The notes: generated by a model from the sequence alone, not told the origin. 64,000 nucleotides of DNA from Thermogemmata fonticola (GCF_013694095.1 NZ_JACEFB010000014.1:60927-124926); one strand, 5' to 3'. Counted from the first letter of the stretch, positions 54,447-63,695 are shown. A program made the numbers and translations.

Positions 54447-57400
54447 CTGCGCCCCCGGTAGATACCTCCCCCTCGAACTCGCCCGGACACGATTGGCTGT
54501 CACGGATAGTCCGGCTGTTCCTGGAATCGAAACTCTCGCTACTGCTGATCCTGTTTTCCCTGCTAGTGGGAATGGTAGCCCTGTTAGTCACTCCACGGGA
54601 GGAAGACCCGCAAATTGTGGTTCCACTGGCGGATGTGTATATCAGCTTCCCTGGTCATACTGCTGAAGAAGTGGAACAGTTGGTGTCCACTCCCCTGGAA
54701 AAACTACTGTATCAGATTGATGGGGTTGAGTATGTCTACAGCATGTCACAAGACGATCGGGCGATTGTCACCGTTCGATTTTACGTGGGTGAGGATCGGG
54801 AACGCAGCTTGGTCAAGTTGTTCAAAAAGATCAATGAGAATTTGGATGTGATTCCGCCAGGCGTACAAGGATGGGTAATTAAGCCGGTGGAAATCGATGA
54901 CGTACCGATAGTGACTTTGACCTTAACAGGGGCAGAGAGTTTTACCCTCCGGCGTGTCGCTGAGGAAGTAGCCCAACGTTTAGCGGTGATACCAGATGCG
55001 TCGCGCGCCTATGTCATAGGAGGCCGACCGCGCATAGTGCGGGTGGAATTGGACTTGGATCGTTTGGCAGCCTATCGTGTCAGTGCATTACAGGTCGAGC
55101 AAGCCATTCGTGCAGCGAATATCCAGATGACGGTAGGCCAGTACCAGCGTCAGGACCGTGTCATCGCGGTAGAGGTGCAGCATGCCCTCCGACAGTCAGT
55201 GGACCTTCCAGCTTTAGTGGTAGGTGTGAACGAGGGCCGGCCTGTGTTTCTCCGCGATGTGGTCACAGTACTGGATGGTCCCGCCGAGGTGGATAATTAT
55301 GTGCGCTTCGGTTGGGGTCCAGCTCGTGACTTTGCCCCGCATCCTCAGGCTCCAGGCACGCTTTTGACGCCGCGCGCCTCTGGCCCCTACGACGGGCAAG
55401 GGTCTCAAGAACCCGTTCCTGCTGTCACGATTGCTATCGCCAAGAAGAAAGGCGTTAACTCGGTGACCTTGGCCCACGCTGTTCTGGAGCAGACCCGCAA
55501 CCTCCATCGGCAAGGCGTCATTCCCGATGATATCAGCGTAGTTGTCACGCGCAACTATGGCCTAACGGCGGATGACAAGGTCAACGAATTGATCGAAGCT
55601 TTAGGGGTTGCCGTTCTAATCGTCCTAGCCTTGCTCACGCTGACCTTGGGTTGGCGGCCGGCTCTGGTGGTAGCCACGGCTGTACCCGTCGTCTTCGGCT
55701 TGACCTTAGCCGTCAACCTTCTCTTCGGCTACTCCATCAATCGGGTGACGCTTTTTGCCCTGATTGTTGCCTTGGGATTGTTGGTGGATGACCCCATCGT
55801 TGATGTGGAAAACATTGCCCGTCACTTTGAGTTGCGCCGCCGGGCCTCACATGAGATCGTGCTGCAGGCTGTGGCAGAAATCCGTCCGCCGCTGATCAGT
55901 GCGACTCTGGCCGTCATTGTCAGTTTCCTGCCCCTGTTTTTCATCACTGGCATGATGGGTCCATATATGGCCCCTATGGCCCTGAACGTACCTGTCTCCA
56001 TGCTAATGTCGATGGTGGTCGCTTTTACCATTACCCCTTGGCTAAGCTATTATTTGCTCCGCGGCTCGGTCCGGAGTACACCCAGCGGTACTTCTGCCTC
56101 CGCGCCGGAACCCTCCATCTCAACAGATGATATCCACGATCCAGAAGTGTTACGCCGGTCTCGCTTGTACCGGGGTTTTCATAGGCTAATGGCTCCTTTG
56201 CTGGCAGTGCGCCGTCGCAGTTGGCTGTTTCTGGCCCTGATGGGTTTATTGATGGCGGCGGCATCCCTACTTGCCCTGACCCGTGCAATTCCCCTGAAAA
56301 TGCTCCCCTATGACAACAAGAATGAGTTGCATCTGATGCTGGACCTGGACGAAGGGACGACGTTGGAACGGACTGATGCTGTGGTTCGTGAATTTGAGCG
56401 CTTGCTGCAAACGGTGCCGGAAGTGGTGCACATCACCAGCTATGTTGGCGTTCCTGGTCCGATCGATTTCAACGGCTTGGTTCGGCACTACTATTTACGC
56501 CGCGGTTCGCATCAGGCGGACATCTGGATCGAGTTGGTTCCCAAGAAATACCGGCACCAGCAAAGCCACGGGATCGGCTTGCGCTTGCGGGAGAGATTGA
56601 CCTCCTTGGCCCGGCAGCACGGTGCGCGGCTCAAACTGGTAGAGACGCCGCCAGGACCTCCTGTGCTGGCCAGTGTGGTGGCGGAAATTACGGGCCGTGC
56701 GGATCACTCTTACGAAACGTTGTTGGAGGCCGCACGAACTGTGGCCGCTCGCCTTGCAGTCGAACCAGGTTTAGTCGATGTGGATGGGACTTGGGAAGCG
56801 CCCGTGGATAAGTGGCTATTTATTCCGGATCAAGAAAAGGCCGCCTTGCATGGAGTTAGCATTGCCCAGATCGCAGACACACTCCGCCTGGGATTGCGCG
56901 GCGCGGATGATCAGGTCATCCATCAGCCCCAAGAACGGCAACCCTTGCGTATTCTCGTTCAATTGCCCCGTTCGGACCGTTCCAACCCTGCGGAATTAGG
57001 TCGATTGTTGGTTTCCACTGTCGCAGGTCACATGGTTCCCCTGGCGGAACTGGGCCGCTGGGAACGCGGGCGAGTCGGCCAAACAATCTATCATAAGAAC
57101 CTGGAACGCATCGTGTACGTGTGGGCGGAGACAGCCGGCCGCACCCCCGCGGAATGCATCCTGGATGTGCAGATGGATCAGCGGCCCCAAGAGGAGTTGC
57201 TCACCGAGCCGGCCGTCTCCAAAGTTGGCGCTGGTTGCCTCAGTAACGCCTCGCCCCGTTCGCTCACTCAACGGACGTTCTATCGCAACGGCGGAGGGAT
57301 TCTCTGGAGTGTGCCTGAAGGCATTCGAGTCAACTTTGCCGGTGAGGGAGAATGGGATATTACCCTCGATGTCTTTCGAGATTTGGGACTCGCGTTTGCC

Positions 57401-57913
57401 GCGGCGATGGCCATGATTTACGTCATCCTCGTAGCACAGACCCAGTCGTTCCTCTTACCGGTGATCATCATGTTGGCGATCCCGCTCACTGCTATTGGTG
57501 TGCTGCCGGGTTTTTATCTCCTCACTCTCGTAATTGGGGATACGGTGGGCGGCTACGCAGATCCGGTCTATTTCACTGCTACTGCCATGATTGGAATGAT
57601 CGCCTTGGCCGGAATTGTCACCCGGAACTCGACAATCCTCGTCGATTTCATCGAACAAGCCATCCGTCGCGGGCGGCCGCTCGAAGCTGCGGTGATTGAA
57701 AGTTGTGCCATCCGCTTACGTCCGATCTTCCTCACGGCAGGAGCAGCAATGCTGGCAAGTTTGCCCATCACAATCGATCCGATCTTCTCGGGTTTGGGCT
57801 GGTCCATCATATTTGGTTTGTTGGCTTCGACAGTGTTCACGTTGTTTGTCGTGCCCATTACCTATGCCTTGGTCTTCGGTCGCCGGAACAAAACATCTCA
57901 CATAGCAGGATGA
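54443..57913 (+). CDS. RND efflux pump, inner-membrane permease
   Basis: A 1156-residue AcrB/MdtB-type proton antiporter with the duplicated topology: helix 1 near residue 35 (LSLLLILFSLLVGMVALLVT), porter domain, helices 2-6 (about 385-540), a second porter domain and helices 8-12 (about 980-1140). The proton-relay acid pair is present (GLLVDDPIVDVENI). The helix-10 lysine of AcrB (K940) is Arg here (GIVTRNSTILVDF), as in a number of RND pumps. It is about 110 residues longer than AcrB because of inserts near residues 290-320 and 910-960. The substrate is unknown; an outer-membrane TolC protein is not nearby. Confidence 0.94.
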   Translation: MTAPPVDTSPSNSPGHDWLSRIVRLFLESKLSLLLILFSLLVGMVALLVTPREEDPQIVVPLADVYISFPGHTAEEVEQLVSTPLEKLLYQIDGVEYVYSMSQDDRAIVTVRFYVGEDRERSLVKLFKKINENLDVIPPGVQGWVIKPVEIDDVPIVTLTLTGAESFTLRRVAEEVAQRLAVIPDASRAYVIGGRPRIVRVELDLDRLAAYRVSALQVEQAIRAANIQMTVGQYQRQDRVIAVEVQHALRQSVDLPALVVGVNEGRPVFLRDVVTVLDGPAEVDNYVRFGWGPARDFAPHPQAPGTLLTPRASGPYDGQGSQEPVPAVTIAIAKKKGVNSVTLAHAVLEQTRNLHRQGVIPDDISVVVTRNYGLTADDKVNELIEALGVAVLIVLALLTLTLGWRPALVVATAVPVVFGLTLAVNLLFGYSINRVTLFALIVALGLLVDDPIVDVENIARHFELRRRASHEIVLQAVAEIRPPLISATLAVIVSFLPLFFITGMMGPYMAPMALNVPVSMLMSMVVAFTITPWLSYYLLRGSVRSTPSGTSASAPEPSISTDDIHDPEVLRRSRLYRGFHRLMAPLLAVRRRSWLFLALMGLLMAAASLLALTRAIPLKMLPYDNKNELHLMLDLDEGTTLERTDAVVREFERLLQTVPEVVHITSYVGVPGPIDFNGLVRHYYLRRGSHQADIWIELVPKKYRHQQSHGIGLRLRERLTSLARQHGARLKLVETPPGPPVLASVVAEITGRADHSYETLLEAARTVAARLAVEPGLVDVDGTWEAPVDKWLFIPDQEKAALHGVSIAQIADTLRLGLRGADDQVIHQPQERQPLRILVQLPRSDRSNPAELGRLLVSTVAGHMVPLAELGRWERGRVGQTIYHKNLERIVYVWAETAGRTPAECILDVQMDQRPQEELLTEPAVSKVGAGCLSNASPRSLTQRTFYRNGGGILWSVPEGIRVNFAGEGEWDITLDVFRDLGLAFAAAMAMIYVILVAQTQSFLLPVIIMLAIPLTAIGVLPGFYLLTLVIGDTVGGYADPVYFTATAMIGMIALAGIVTRNSTILVDFIEQAIRRGRPLEAAVIESCAIRLRPIFLTAGAAMLASLPITIDPIFSGLGWSIIFGLLASTVFTLFVVPITYALVFGRRNKTSHIAG

Positions 57914-58035
57914 GGCAACTATGGTACAATGGAGCAAAATCCCTCCATCCGTTAACCCTTCAGCAGAGGGATGATTCAGGACTCCTCGCCCTTGGAGCAA
58001 GGCGTGCGGAAGGGGGCGTAAGGCGGGTCAAAGCT

Positions 58036-58055
58036 TCCCGTCCTAGGGGACGGGA
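58036..58055. terminator. GC-rich hairpin between the RND operon and the helicase gene
   Basis: TTCCCGTCC pairs with GGACGGGA around a TAGG loop: cccgtcc (58037-58043) with ggacggg (58048-58054), plus one T-A pair. There is no T-tract, so it may be a weak or Rho-assisted terminator or a structured leader of the helicase. Confidence 0.35.
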
Positions 58056-58104
58056 TAAGGTACAACGATTTCCGGACATGAGGTCAAGTTTGAGGTCAAA
58101 TCGC

Positions 58105-60468
58105 ATGGAAACCAACCGAGGGCACGCGGGACAAGCAGAGGGGAATGGGGAACAGGAAGAGAGAGGGCGGCAGGGTCGATTGCCGGCCCCCGAAGCATTG
58201 CTAGCGGACCTCAATGAGGAACAGCAGCGCGCTGTCACGCACGGGGAAGGACCGCTCTTAGTGCTGGCGGGAGCCGGTAGCGGCAAGACACGGGTGATTA
58301 CCCGCCGCATTGCTTGGCTGCTGGCTATGGGTATTCCCGCCGAGCGAATCCTGGCCATTACTTTCACTAACAAAGCAGCTCAGGAAATGCGCCAGCGGGT
58401 CGAGCGGCTGATTCCTGGCCATCGCGTCTGGATCGGCACCTTCCATGCTTTCGGAGTCCATCTGCTCCGGCAGTTCGGAGATCGTTTGAGTTTGTCCCGG
58501 TCCTTCACCATCTACGATGTCGATGATCGGAATGCCTTTCTCAGGGCGACGATGGAAGCGGCAAGACTGGATAATTACCGGTATCGGCCCGAGGGGATAG
58601 CGTCCGCCATCAGCAAAGCCAAGAATCAGTTGCGCTCACCGGCTGACTACGCCCGATCGGCTGTGGATCATTTCGCTCAGGTCGTCGCGGAAGTCTACCC
58701 GCTCTATGAGCGCCGCCTTCGACAAGTCCAAGCGGTGGACTTCGATGATCTGCTCTATCTACCGGCCCTGTTGTTGCGCGAGCACGAACAGATCCGCAGC
58801 CACCTGGACGATCGCTATCGCTTCATTCTGATCGATGAATATCAGGACACGAATCTGGCGCAATACGAGATCGTGCGGCGCTTGTCCCAGGATCACCGCA
58901 ATCTGTGTGTGGTGGGCGATCCGGATCAAAGCATCTATCGCTGGCGCGGCTCGGATATTCGCAACATTTTGGATTTTGAGCGGGATTTTCCGGATGCCCG
59001 GGTGATCCATCTGCCGCGGAATTATCGGAGCACGGGAGCGATTGTCAGTGCGGCCAATCGTCTGATTGCACACAACAAGCAACGGAAGAAGAAGGAGTTG
59101 CGGACCGAGAATGCTTGGGGGGTGCCGGTACGAGTTTGGACGTTCCGAGATGGTCTAGACGAGGCGGACCAGGTCGTGCGGCGGATCAAGGAAACGGTGC
59201 AGGCAGGACGCTTCCGCTACCGCGATCACGCCATCTTTGTACGGATCAACGCGCTGACGCGGGTGCTGGAAAGCGCCTTCGTCCGTCACGGGGTCCCATT
59301 CCAGATCGTCAAAGGGTTTGCCTTCTACGAGCGCAAGGAAAATAAGGATGTGCTTGCCTACCTACGTCTGCTCGTCAATCCTCAGGATGATGTCGCTTTT
59401 GAACGGGTGGTCAACGTGCCGGCGCGGGGGATTGGCGAAACTACGATCGAGCGTTTGCGGAACCTAGCGGCGGAGCGGGGTTGTTCTCTGTTGGCAGCCG
59501 CCGCTGAGGCAGGCCGTTGTACCACCATCAAGGCAGCTTCGGCCCGTGCCTTGACCCAATTCCACCGCCTCATCACAGAATTGCGGACCCGTTTGGACCT
59601 GCCGCCCCATGAATTGATCGATCTCGTTCTTCAACGCAGCGGTTATGAACAAATGTTGCAGTCTTCCGAGGATCCGGACGATCAGGAGCGGCTGGCCAAC
59701 GTCCAGGAACTGGTGACCGCAGCTCGCCAATTCCACGAATTGAATCCTCAAGCCGGCCTGACTGGTTTTCTGGAACAGGTCGCTCTGGCTTCGGATGTAG
59801 ATGGCTGGGACCATGAGGCGGACCGCGTTTCCGTCATGACCTTGCACGCCTCGAAAGGCTTGGAGTTTCCCGTGGTGTACATTCTGGCTGTGGAAGAAGG
59901 CTTGCTTCCGCATGAACGCGCCTTGCGCGATGAGGCGGAACTGGAGGAGGAACGCCGCCTCTGCTTTGTCGGGATGACGCGGGCCATGCGGGAATTGCAC
60001 TTGTGCCATGCCCATTTGCGAGAATACCGGGGCGTGATCCGCTGCGCTATCCCCTCCGGTTTCCTGGATGAGTTGCCTCGGGATCAAGTGGAGTGGCACG
60101 ATCTGACCAGCACCGATTCGAACTCAACCCGGCCAGGCGATCGGCCGATCGTGTATGCTCCGCCGCCCTCGTTGCCTCCTGTGCCTTCCCTGCCGTCGTC
60201 TTCTGCTTCCGATCTGTCCGGAAGCCGCCGAGGAGGCAAGTCCATTTTACCGCCTCTTCACAGATCCGCTGCTAATGGAGAGGCCGTGGAAGGGTTGGCT
60301 CCCGGAATCGTCATCCAGCACGAACAGTTCGGCATCGGTCAGGTCGTGGCAGTCAGTGGCTTTGGAGCCCAGCAACGGATGAAGGTACGTTTTCCCGCCC
60401 ACGGGGAAAAGACGTTACTGGTAGCTCAGGCTCCCTTCCGCATCCTCAATCGCCGTTCCGGTAGCTGA
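58105..60468 (+). CDS. pcrA: ATP-dependent DNA helicase, UvrD/PcrA family
   Basis: 787 residues from ATG 58105 (GAGG 9 nt upstream); a longer frame continues back into the RND gene but has no homology there. SF1A motifs are complete: Walker A LVLAGAGSGKTRVITRRIAW, motif II LIDEYQDTNLAQYEI, motif III VVGDPDQSIYRWRGSD, motif V/VI VMTLHASKGLEFPVVY and EERRLCFVGMTRAM. A C-terminal Tudor-like domain (IVIQHEQFGIGQVVAVSG) marks PcrA/UvrD. It unwinds DNA 3'-5' in mismatch/nucleotide-excision repair and replication restart. The 40-residue N-terminal head is charged and variable. Rep is a less likely alternative. Confidence 0.94.
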   Translation: METNRGHAGQAEGNGEQEERGRQGRLPAPEALLADLNEEQQRAVTHGEGPLLVLAGAGSGKTRVITRRIAWLLAMGIPAERILAITFTNKAAQEMRQRVERLIPGHRVWIGTFHAFGVHLLRQFGDRLSLSRSFTIYDVDDRNAFLRATMEAARLDNYRYRPEGIASAISKAKNQLRSPADYARSAVDHFAQVVAEVYPLYERRLRQVQAVDFDDLLYLPALLLREHEQIRSHLDDRYRFILIDEYQDTNLAQYEIVRRLSQDHRNLCVVGDPDQSIYRWRGSDIRNILDFERDFPDARVIHLPRNYRSTGAIVSAANRLIAHNKQRKKKELRTENAWGVPVRVWTFRDGLDEADQVVRRIKETVQAGRFRYRDHAIFVRINALTRVLESAFVRHGVPFQIVKGFAFYERKENKDVLAYLRLLVNPQDDVAFERVVNVPARGIGETTIERLRNLAAERGCSLLAAAAEAGRCTTIKAASARALTQFHRLITELRTRLDLPPHELIDLVLQRSGYEQMLQSSEDPDDQERLANVQELVTAARQFHELNPQAGLTGFLEQVALASDVDGWDHEADRVSVMTLHASKGLEFPVVYILAVEEGLLPHERALRDEAELEEERRLCFVGMTRAMRELHLCHAHLREYRGVIRCAIPSGFLDELPRDQVEWHDLTSTDSNSTRPGDRPIVYAPPPSLPPVPSLPSSSASDLSGSRRGGKSILPPLHRSAANGEAVEGLAPGIVIQHEQFGIGQVVAVSGFGAQQRMKVRFPAHGEKTLLVAQAPFRILNRRSGS

Positions 60469-60681
60469 CGCCCAGGCGAGACCTTCGGTCTTGCTGGGAT
60501 ACTGTTCCTTCGGTGACGCGGCACTTTGTTTTCCGGGATTGCCCCCTTACCTTCCGGGACTGCACACTTCCTTTTCGGCGGCTATAACGTCTCCCCGGAG
60601 AGCCACACCCGTAACCCTGCCAGCAGCCCCTTGATGGTGCTGGCGTCGAACCAGGGCCGGACACTTTGGAGAATCCCAGCC

Positions 60682-61539
60682 ATGTTTGTACTCAGCGCTT
60701 TTGCGGATGAAATCTCGGCGGATCCGCGGGAACAGATCGCTGTGTTGCAGAAATGCCGCATCCGTTATGTGGAGTTCCGCTCAGTTTACGGGACCAATTG
60801 TCTGGCCTTGAGCGATGCGCAAGTCCGCGAATTCAAGAAGATGCTCGAAGATGCGGGGATTGGGGTGTCGGCCATCGGTTCGCCCATCGGCAAGGTACCC
60901 ATCGATGCACCCTTCGAGGAACATCTGCGGAAGTTTGAGCGGGCCATCGAATTGTGCCAGATGATGGGCACGCGGAATATCCGCATTTTCAGTTACTATC
61001 CGCCAGGGAATGATCCCCAATTCGACCCGAACCGCTGGCCGGAATATCGGCAGGAGGTGATCCGGCGCATGCAGGTGAAGGCCGAGCGGGCGGCCCAAGC
61101 GGGTGTGGTGCTGTTCCACGAGAATGAACACCGCATCTATGGCGATTCACCCGATCGCGTGCTGGACGTGCTCCAGAGTGTCAACAGCCCGGCGTTGCGG
61201 GCGGCGTATGATGCGGCCAACTACGCCTACTGCAACTACGATCCGGTGGAAGGGTGGGAGAAGACGAAAGCCTACACAGCGCACCTGCATATCAAAGATT
61301 GGAAGAAGGGGGGCCACGCGGCGGGTCATCATTACGGGGTCCTAGCCGGGCATGGCGATGGCTGCATAGCTCATAGCATTCGGGATGCAGTGGTACGGAA
61401 CTATCATGGGTATGCAGTTCTCGAGCCGCATCTGCGCGGCGGCGGGCCCACGGGAGGCATTACCGGACCGGACCTCTTCCCCTGTGCCGTTGAAGCCTTC
61501 CGCCTTCTTCTCCAGCGGTGCGGCGGACAGGAGGGTTGA
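60682..61539 (+). CDS. Sugar phosphate isomerase/epimerase family TIM barrel
   Basis: 285 residues from the ATG at 60682 (MFVLSAFADEISADPREQIA). The protein belongs to the xylose-isomerase-like TIM-barrel superfamily (AP endonuclease 2 type). Typical strands and metal ligands are seen in YVEFRSVYG, NIRIFSYYPP, GVVLFHENEH (Glu-His), LRAAYDAANYAYCN, YTAHLHIKDWK (HxHxKD) and YAVLEPHLR. A divalent metal is expected. Substrate is not assignable; planctomycetes have many paralogues. It lies 122 nt before the CehA-like gene, but no functional link is shown. Confidence 0.85.
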   Translation: MFVLSAFADEISADPREQIAVLQKCRIRYVEFRSVYGTNCLALSDAQVREFKKMLEDAGIGVSAIGSPIGKVPIDAPFEEHLRKFERAIELCQMMGTRNIRIFSYYPPGNDPQFDPNRWPEYRQEVIRRMQVKAERAAQAGVVLFHENEHRIYGDSPDRVLDVLQSVNSPALRAAYDAANYAYCNYDPVEGWEKTKAYTAHLHIKDWKKGGHAAGHHYGVLAGHGDGCIAHSIRDAVVRNYHGYAVLEPHLRGGGPTGGITGPDLFPCAVEAFRLLLQRCGGQEG

Positions 61540-61661
61540 TCTCCTGCCATCGAACTATGGCCCGCAGTGTTTGGATTAGGCGTAAAATCCAGCAAAAGTT
61601 TGTACAGGACGGGGCCGAATCGCTCTCTGGAAGTCGGAACTTCACAGGCGAGAAGGGGATC

Positions 61662-63065
61662 ATGCCGACGGTCCATGTGCGGGTGACGGCGGCCGATACC
61701 GGCGAAGCTCTACCGGTGCGGCTGCGCCTTGTGCGGACAGATGGCCGGGAATGCGTGCCGCTGGGGTACTATGCGGATTTCCCGACGCAGCGCCATGAGG
61801 ATGTCGGAGGCCGGGTTCGTGTGGGGCACGAGCGCTGGTACTACATCGATGGGAGCTGCGAAATCCCCTTGCCGGGAGGAGAACCGCTGCGGCTACAAGT
61901 GGCGGCGGGACCGGACTACCAACCGCGGGATGAGATGCTGACCCTGGGTACCGGCCAGCTCACTTTGCGGCTGGTTCTCCATCGCCGCTGGAATCATCGT
62001 TCTGCCGGCTGGATGGCTCTGGACTTGCGTTGTCACGACATAACGCCGCATCTGGCTTTGTTAGAGGCTGCTGCCGAGGGATTGGATGTTGTGCAACTGT
62101 TGGCTCGCCGCATATCCTTTCTCAGCCAGGATGGCCATACCTATGACATCATTCCTCATTTGGCGGCCTTCAGCGGCCAGCATCCGCTGCTGAGCCGTCC
62201 TCAAAGCCAGGTCTATGTCAACACCCTCAATGAACATCCGGTGTTGGGGCGCTTGGCGTTGCTCCACGCCCACCGTCCCATCTTCCCGCTAGTGTTCGGG
62301 GAGGATGCCGGAGATGACTGGAGCCTGGGAGACTGGTGCGATCAGTGCCACCGTAAGGGGGGACTAACCGTCTGGGTCGATGCCTTTGAGGCGACGACCC
62401 TGGCTGGACTGCGCGGTGGAGATGCCCTCCTGTCTGCGTTGCTGGGACAATTGGATGCCATTGAGGTGAGCGCTCAGCCGCGGCACACACCCCTCATGCC
62501 GTGGGTCTATCACCTCTGGAACGCCGGTGTGTTACTGCCCCTGATTGGAACATCCGCCAAGGAGTCAAATCGCCAGGTGCTGGGGCAGGTCCGCACCTAT
62601 GCTTATGCACCGGATGGGGACTGGGTGGCAGCGATCAAGACGCGACAGTGTTGCGTCAGCGATGGACCGCTCTTGCGGTTGCAGCAAGACGGAGATCGGA
62701 TTTGCGCCTGGACGGAACCACGGGAAGAACATGCGGTGGTCGAACTCGTGGCAGATGGTGAGGTCATTGCGCGGGGGGCAGGTCAGGCGACGGCAGCAGT
62801 GCCGGCTGCCAGTTGGGTGGCGGCCCGCTTAGGCGGTCATCGCGTGGGACACACCGCTCCGATTCCGTTGCGCGCCGAGTTTTCCCGCCGGGAGTCAGCG
62901 GCTGCCTACCTCCGCCCGCTGATTGAACGGACCCGCGAATGGATCGTCTCCCACGGTCGGTTCAGCCAGCCTCAGCGACGGCAGGCTTTGCTGGACCGGG
63001 TCGCCGCCGCCCTGGCGCGCCTGGAGCAACCGCCATCCTTCACCTCGCCGACTCCGACAGGTTAG
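61662..63065 (+). CDS. Degenerate CehA/McbA-like (PHP-related) protein
   Basis: 467 residues from the ATG at 61662 (AAGGGG just upstream; the longer frame from 61518 starts inside the upstream gene end). The first 110 residues are a beta-rich domain (HVRVTAADTGEALPVRLRLV, LRLQVAAGPDYQP). From about 117 a PHP/CehA-like fold follows, recognisable by LALLEAAAEGLDVVQLLA, the VYHLWNAGVLLPLIGTSAKE segment and the closing CCVSDGPLLRL. The metal motifs are missing: the place of the family's DLHVH reads DLRCHD (121-126) and the GSDSH-like position reads GTSAKES. So it is probably a non-catalytic or altered homologue. No signal peptide is visible. Confidence 0.75.
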   Translation: MPTVHVRVTAADTGEALPVRLRLVRTDGRECVPLGYYADFPTQRHEDVGGRVRVGHERWYYIDGSCEIPLPGGEPLRLQVAAGPDYQPRDEMLTLGTGQLTLRLVLHRRWNHRSAGWMALDLRCHDITPHLALLEAAAEGLDVVQLLARRISFLSQDGHTYDIIPHLAAFSGQHPLLSRPQSQVYVNTLNEHPVLGRLALLHAHRPIFPLVFGEDAGDDWSLGDWCDQCHRKGGLTVWVDAFEATTLAGLRGGDALLSALLGQLDAIEVSAQPRHTPLMPWVYHLWNAGVLLPLIGTSAKESNRQVLGQVRTYAYAPDGDWVAAIKTRQCCVSDGPLLRLQQDGDRICAWTEPREEHAVVELVADGEVIARGAGQATAAVPAASWVAARLGGHRVGHTAPIPLRAEFSRRESAAAYLRPLIERTREWIVSHGRFSQPQRRQALLDRVAAALARLEQPPSFTSPTPTG

Positions 63066-63150
63066 TCATACAATTTCGGTGCTGTGATCCGCACCTCGAA
63101 GGCAGATGGCGGTGACGCTACCGGCTCCGCATCAGAAAGTAGAACCCTGC

Positions 63151-63594
63151 TCACTTCCCGCCGGATTCTGCCGGGGTGGCACCTTGGGCCTGACCCTTAA
63201 TCTGGAAGGTGAAAGATCGCAGGCGGCCTTTCTCGGAGACATACATGTGCAGTTGCCCTTCAAACGGGCCGGGGCGGGAGACATCCACTATACACTCCAG
63301 CTCTTCTGTGGTGCGACCAGGAATCTCAAAGGGGGCCTCGCGCTTCGGACCGAAGCGACAATTGCGGTTTCAGCAGCCCGGCAATCCCACCACCTGCACC
63401 GGTTCGCGATGCGGATTGTGCAAGATGAAAGTGACCGCACAGGTACCGCCCGCCGGGAACTCCGGGAACTCCATCTCCGTCACCGGCACTGTAAACTCGC
63501 GCGGTATTGACTGGTCATAGACCTCGTAGGCTGCGGCGCCGAGAAATGACAGTCCGCCGAGACCGCACACCACCGACAAAATGCGTGCGAACAT
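63151..63594 (-). CDS. DUF1573-like protein with in-frame TGA: candidate selenoprotein (or nonsense-mutated gene)
   Basis: Starting at ATG 63594-63592 the frame has 74 codons, then TGA (63372-63370), then 72 more codons in the same frame to TGA at 63153-63151. Together this is 147 residues. The N-terminus has a hydrophobic segment (ARILSVVCGLGGLSFLGAA). Residues 33-135 have DUF1573-like beta-sandwich pattern: FTVPVTEMEF, TFILHNPHREPVQVVG, then LPGC-X-NRNCRFG with X at the TGA (codon 75), then FEIPGRTTEELECIVDVSR and GPFEGQLHMYVSEKG. The TGA follows C74 and precedes C79, at the family's usual Cys site. Codon use stays typical after the stop. A SECIS-like hairpin follows (63341-63357). AAGGAGAGG precedes the start and a TATAAT promoter lies upstream. 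The alternative is a nonsense mutation. selA, selB, selC and selD are not in the window. Confidence 0.72.
63341..63357 (-). promoter_or_regulatory. SECIS-like hairpin after the in-frame TGA
   Basis: In the mRNA, CGCUUC-GGUCC-GAAGCG forms a perfect 6-bp stem (positions 13-29 after the UGA). The loop contains GGUC at positions 19-22, the same position and sequence as the loop of the E. coli fdhF SECIS as I recall it. Bacterial SelB recognises such a GU-containing apical loop. The bulged U of the E. coli upper stem is not present; U17 is paired here. Confidence 0.55.
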
Positions 63595-63695
63595 AACCTC
63601 TCCTTACCGTTTAGCTCCACCCCTGGTCCCTTGATATGTCCGCTGGCCAAAGGTTCGAGCTGTGCCTTATGTGATGCCCAACGGAATACTCGCTC

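Noticed and set aside
57703..58104. N-terminal extension of the helicase into the RND gene
   Set aside because: The extension overlaps the end of the pump gene in another frame and has no helicase similarity; ATG 58105 has a good ribosome binding site.
63370..63594. A complete 74-residue protein ending at the TGA
   Set aside because: The family similarity clearly continues in the same frame after the TGA, so the short product would lack half of the beta-sandwich.
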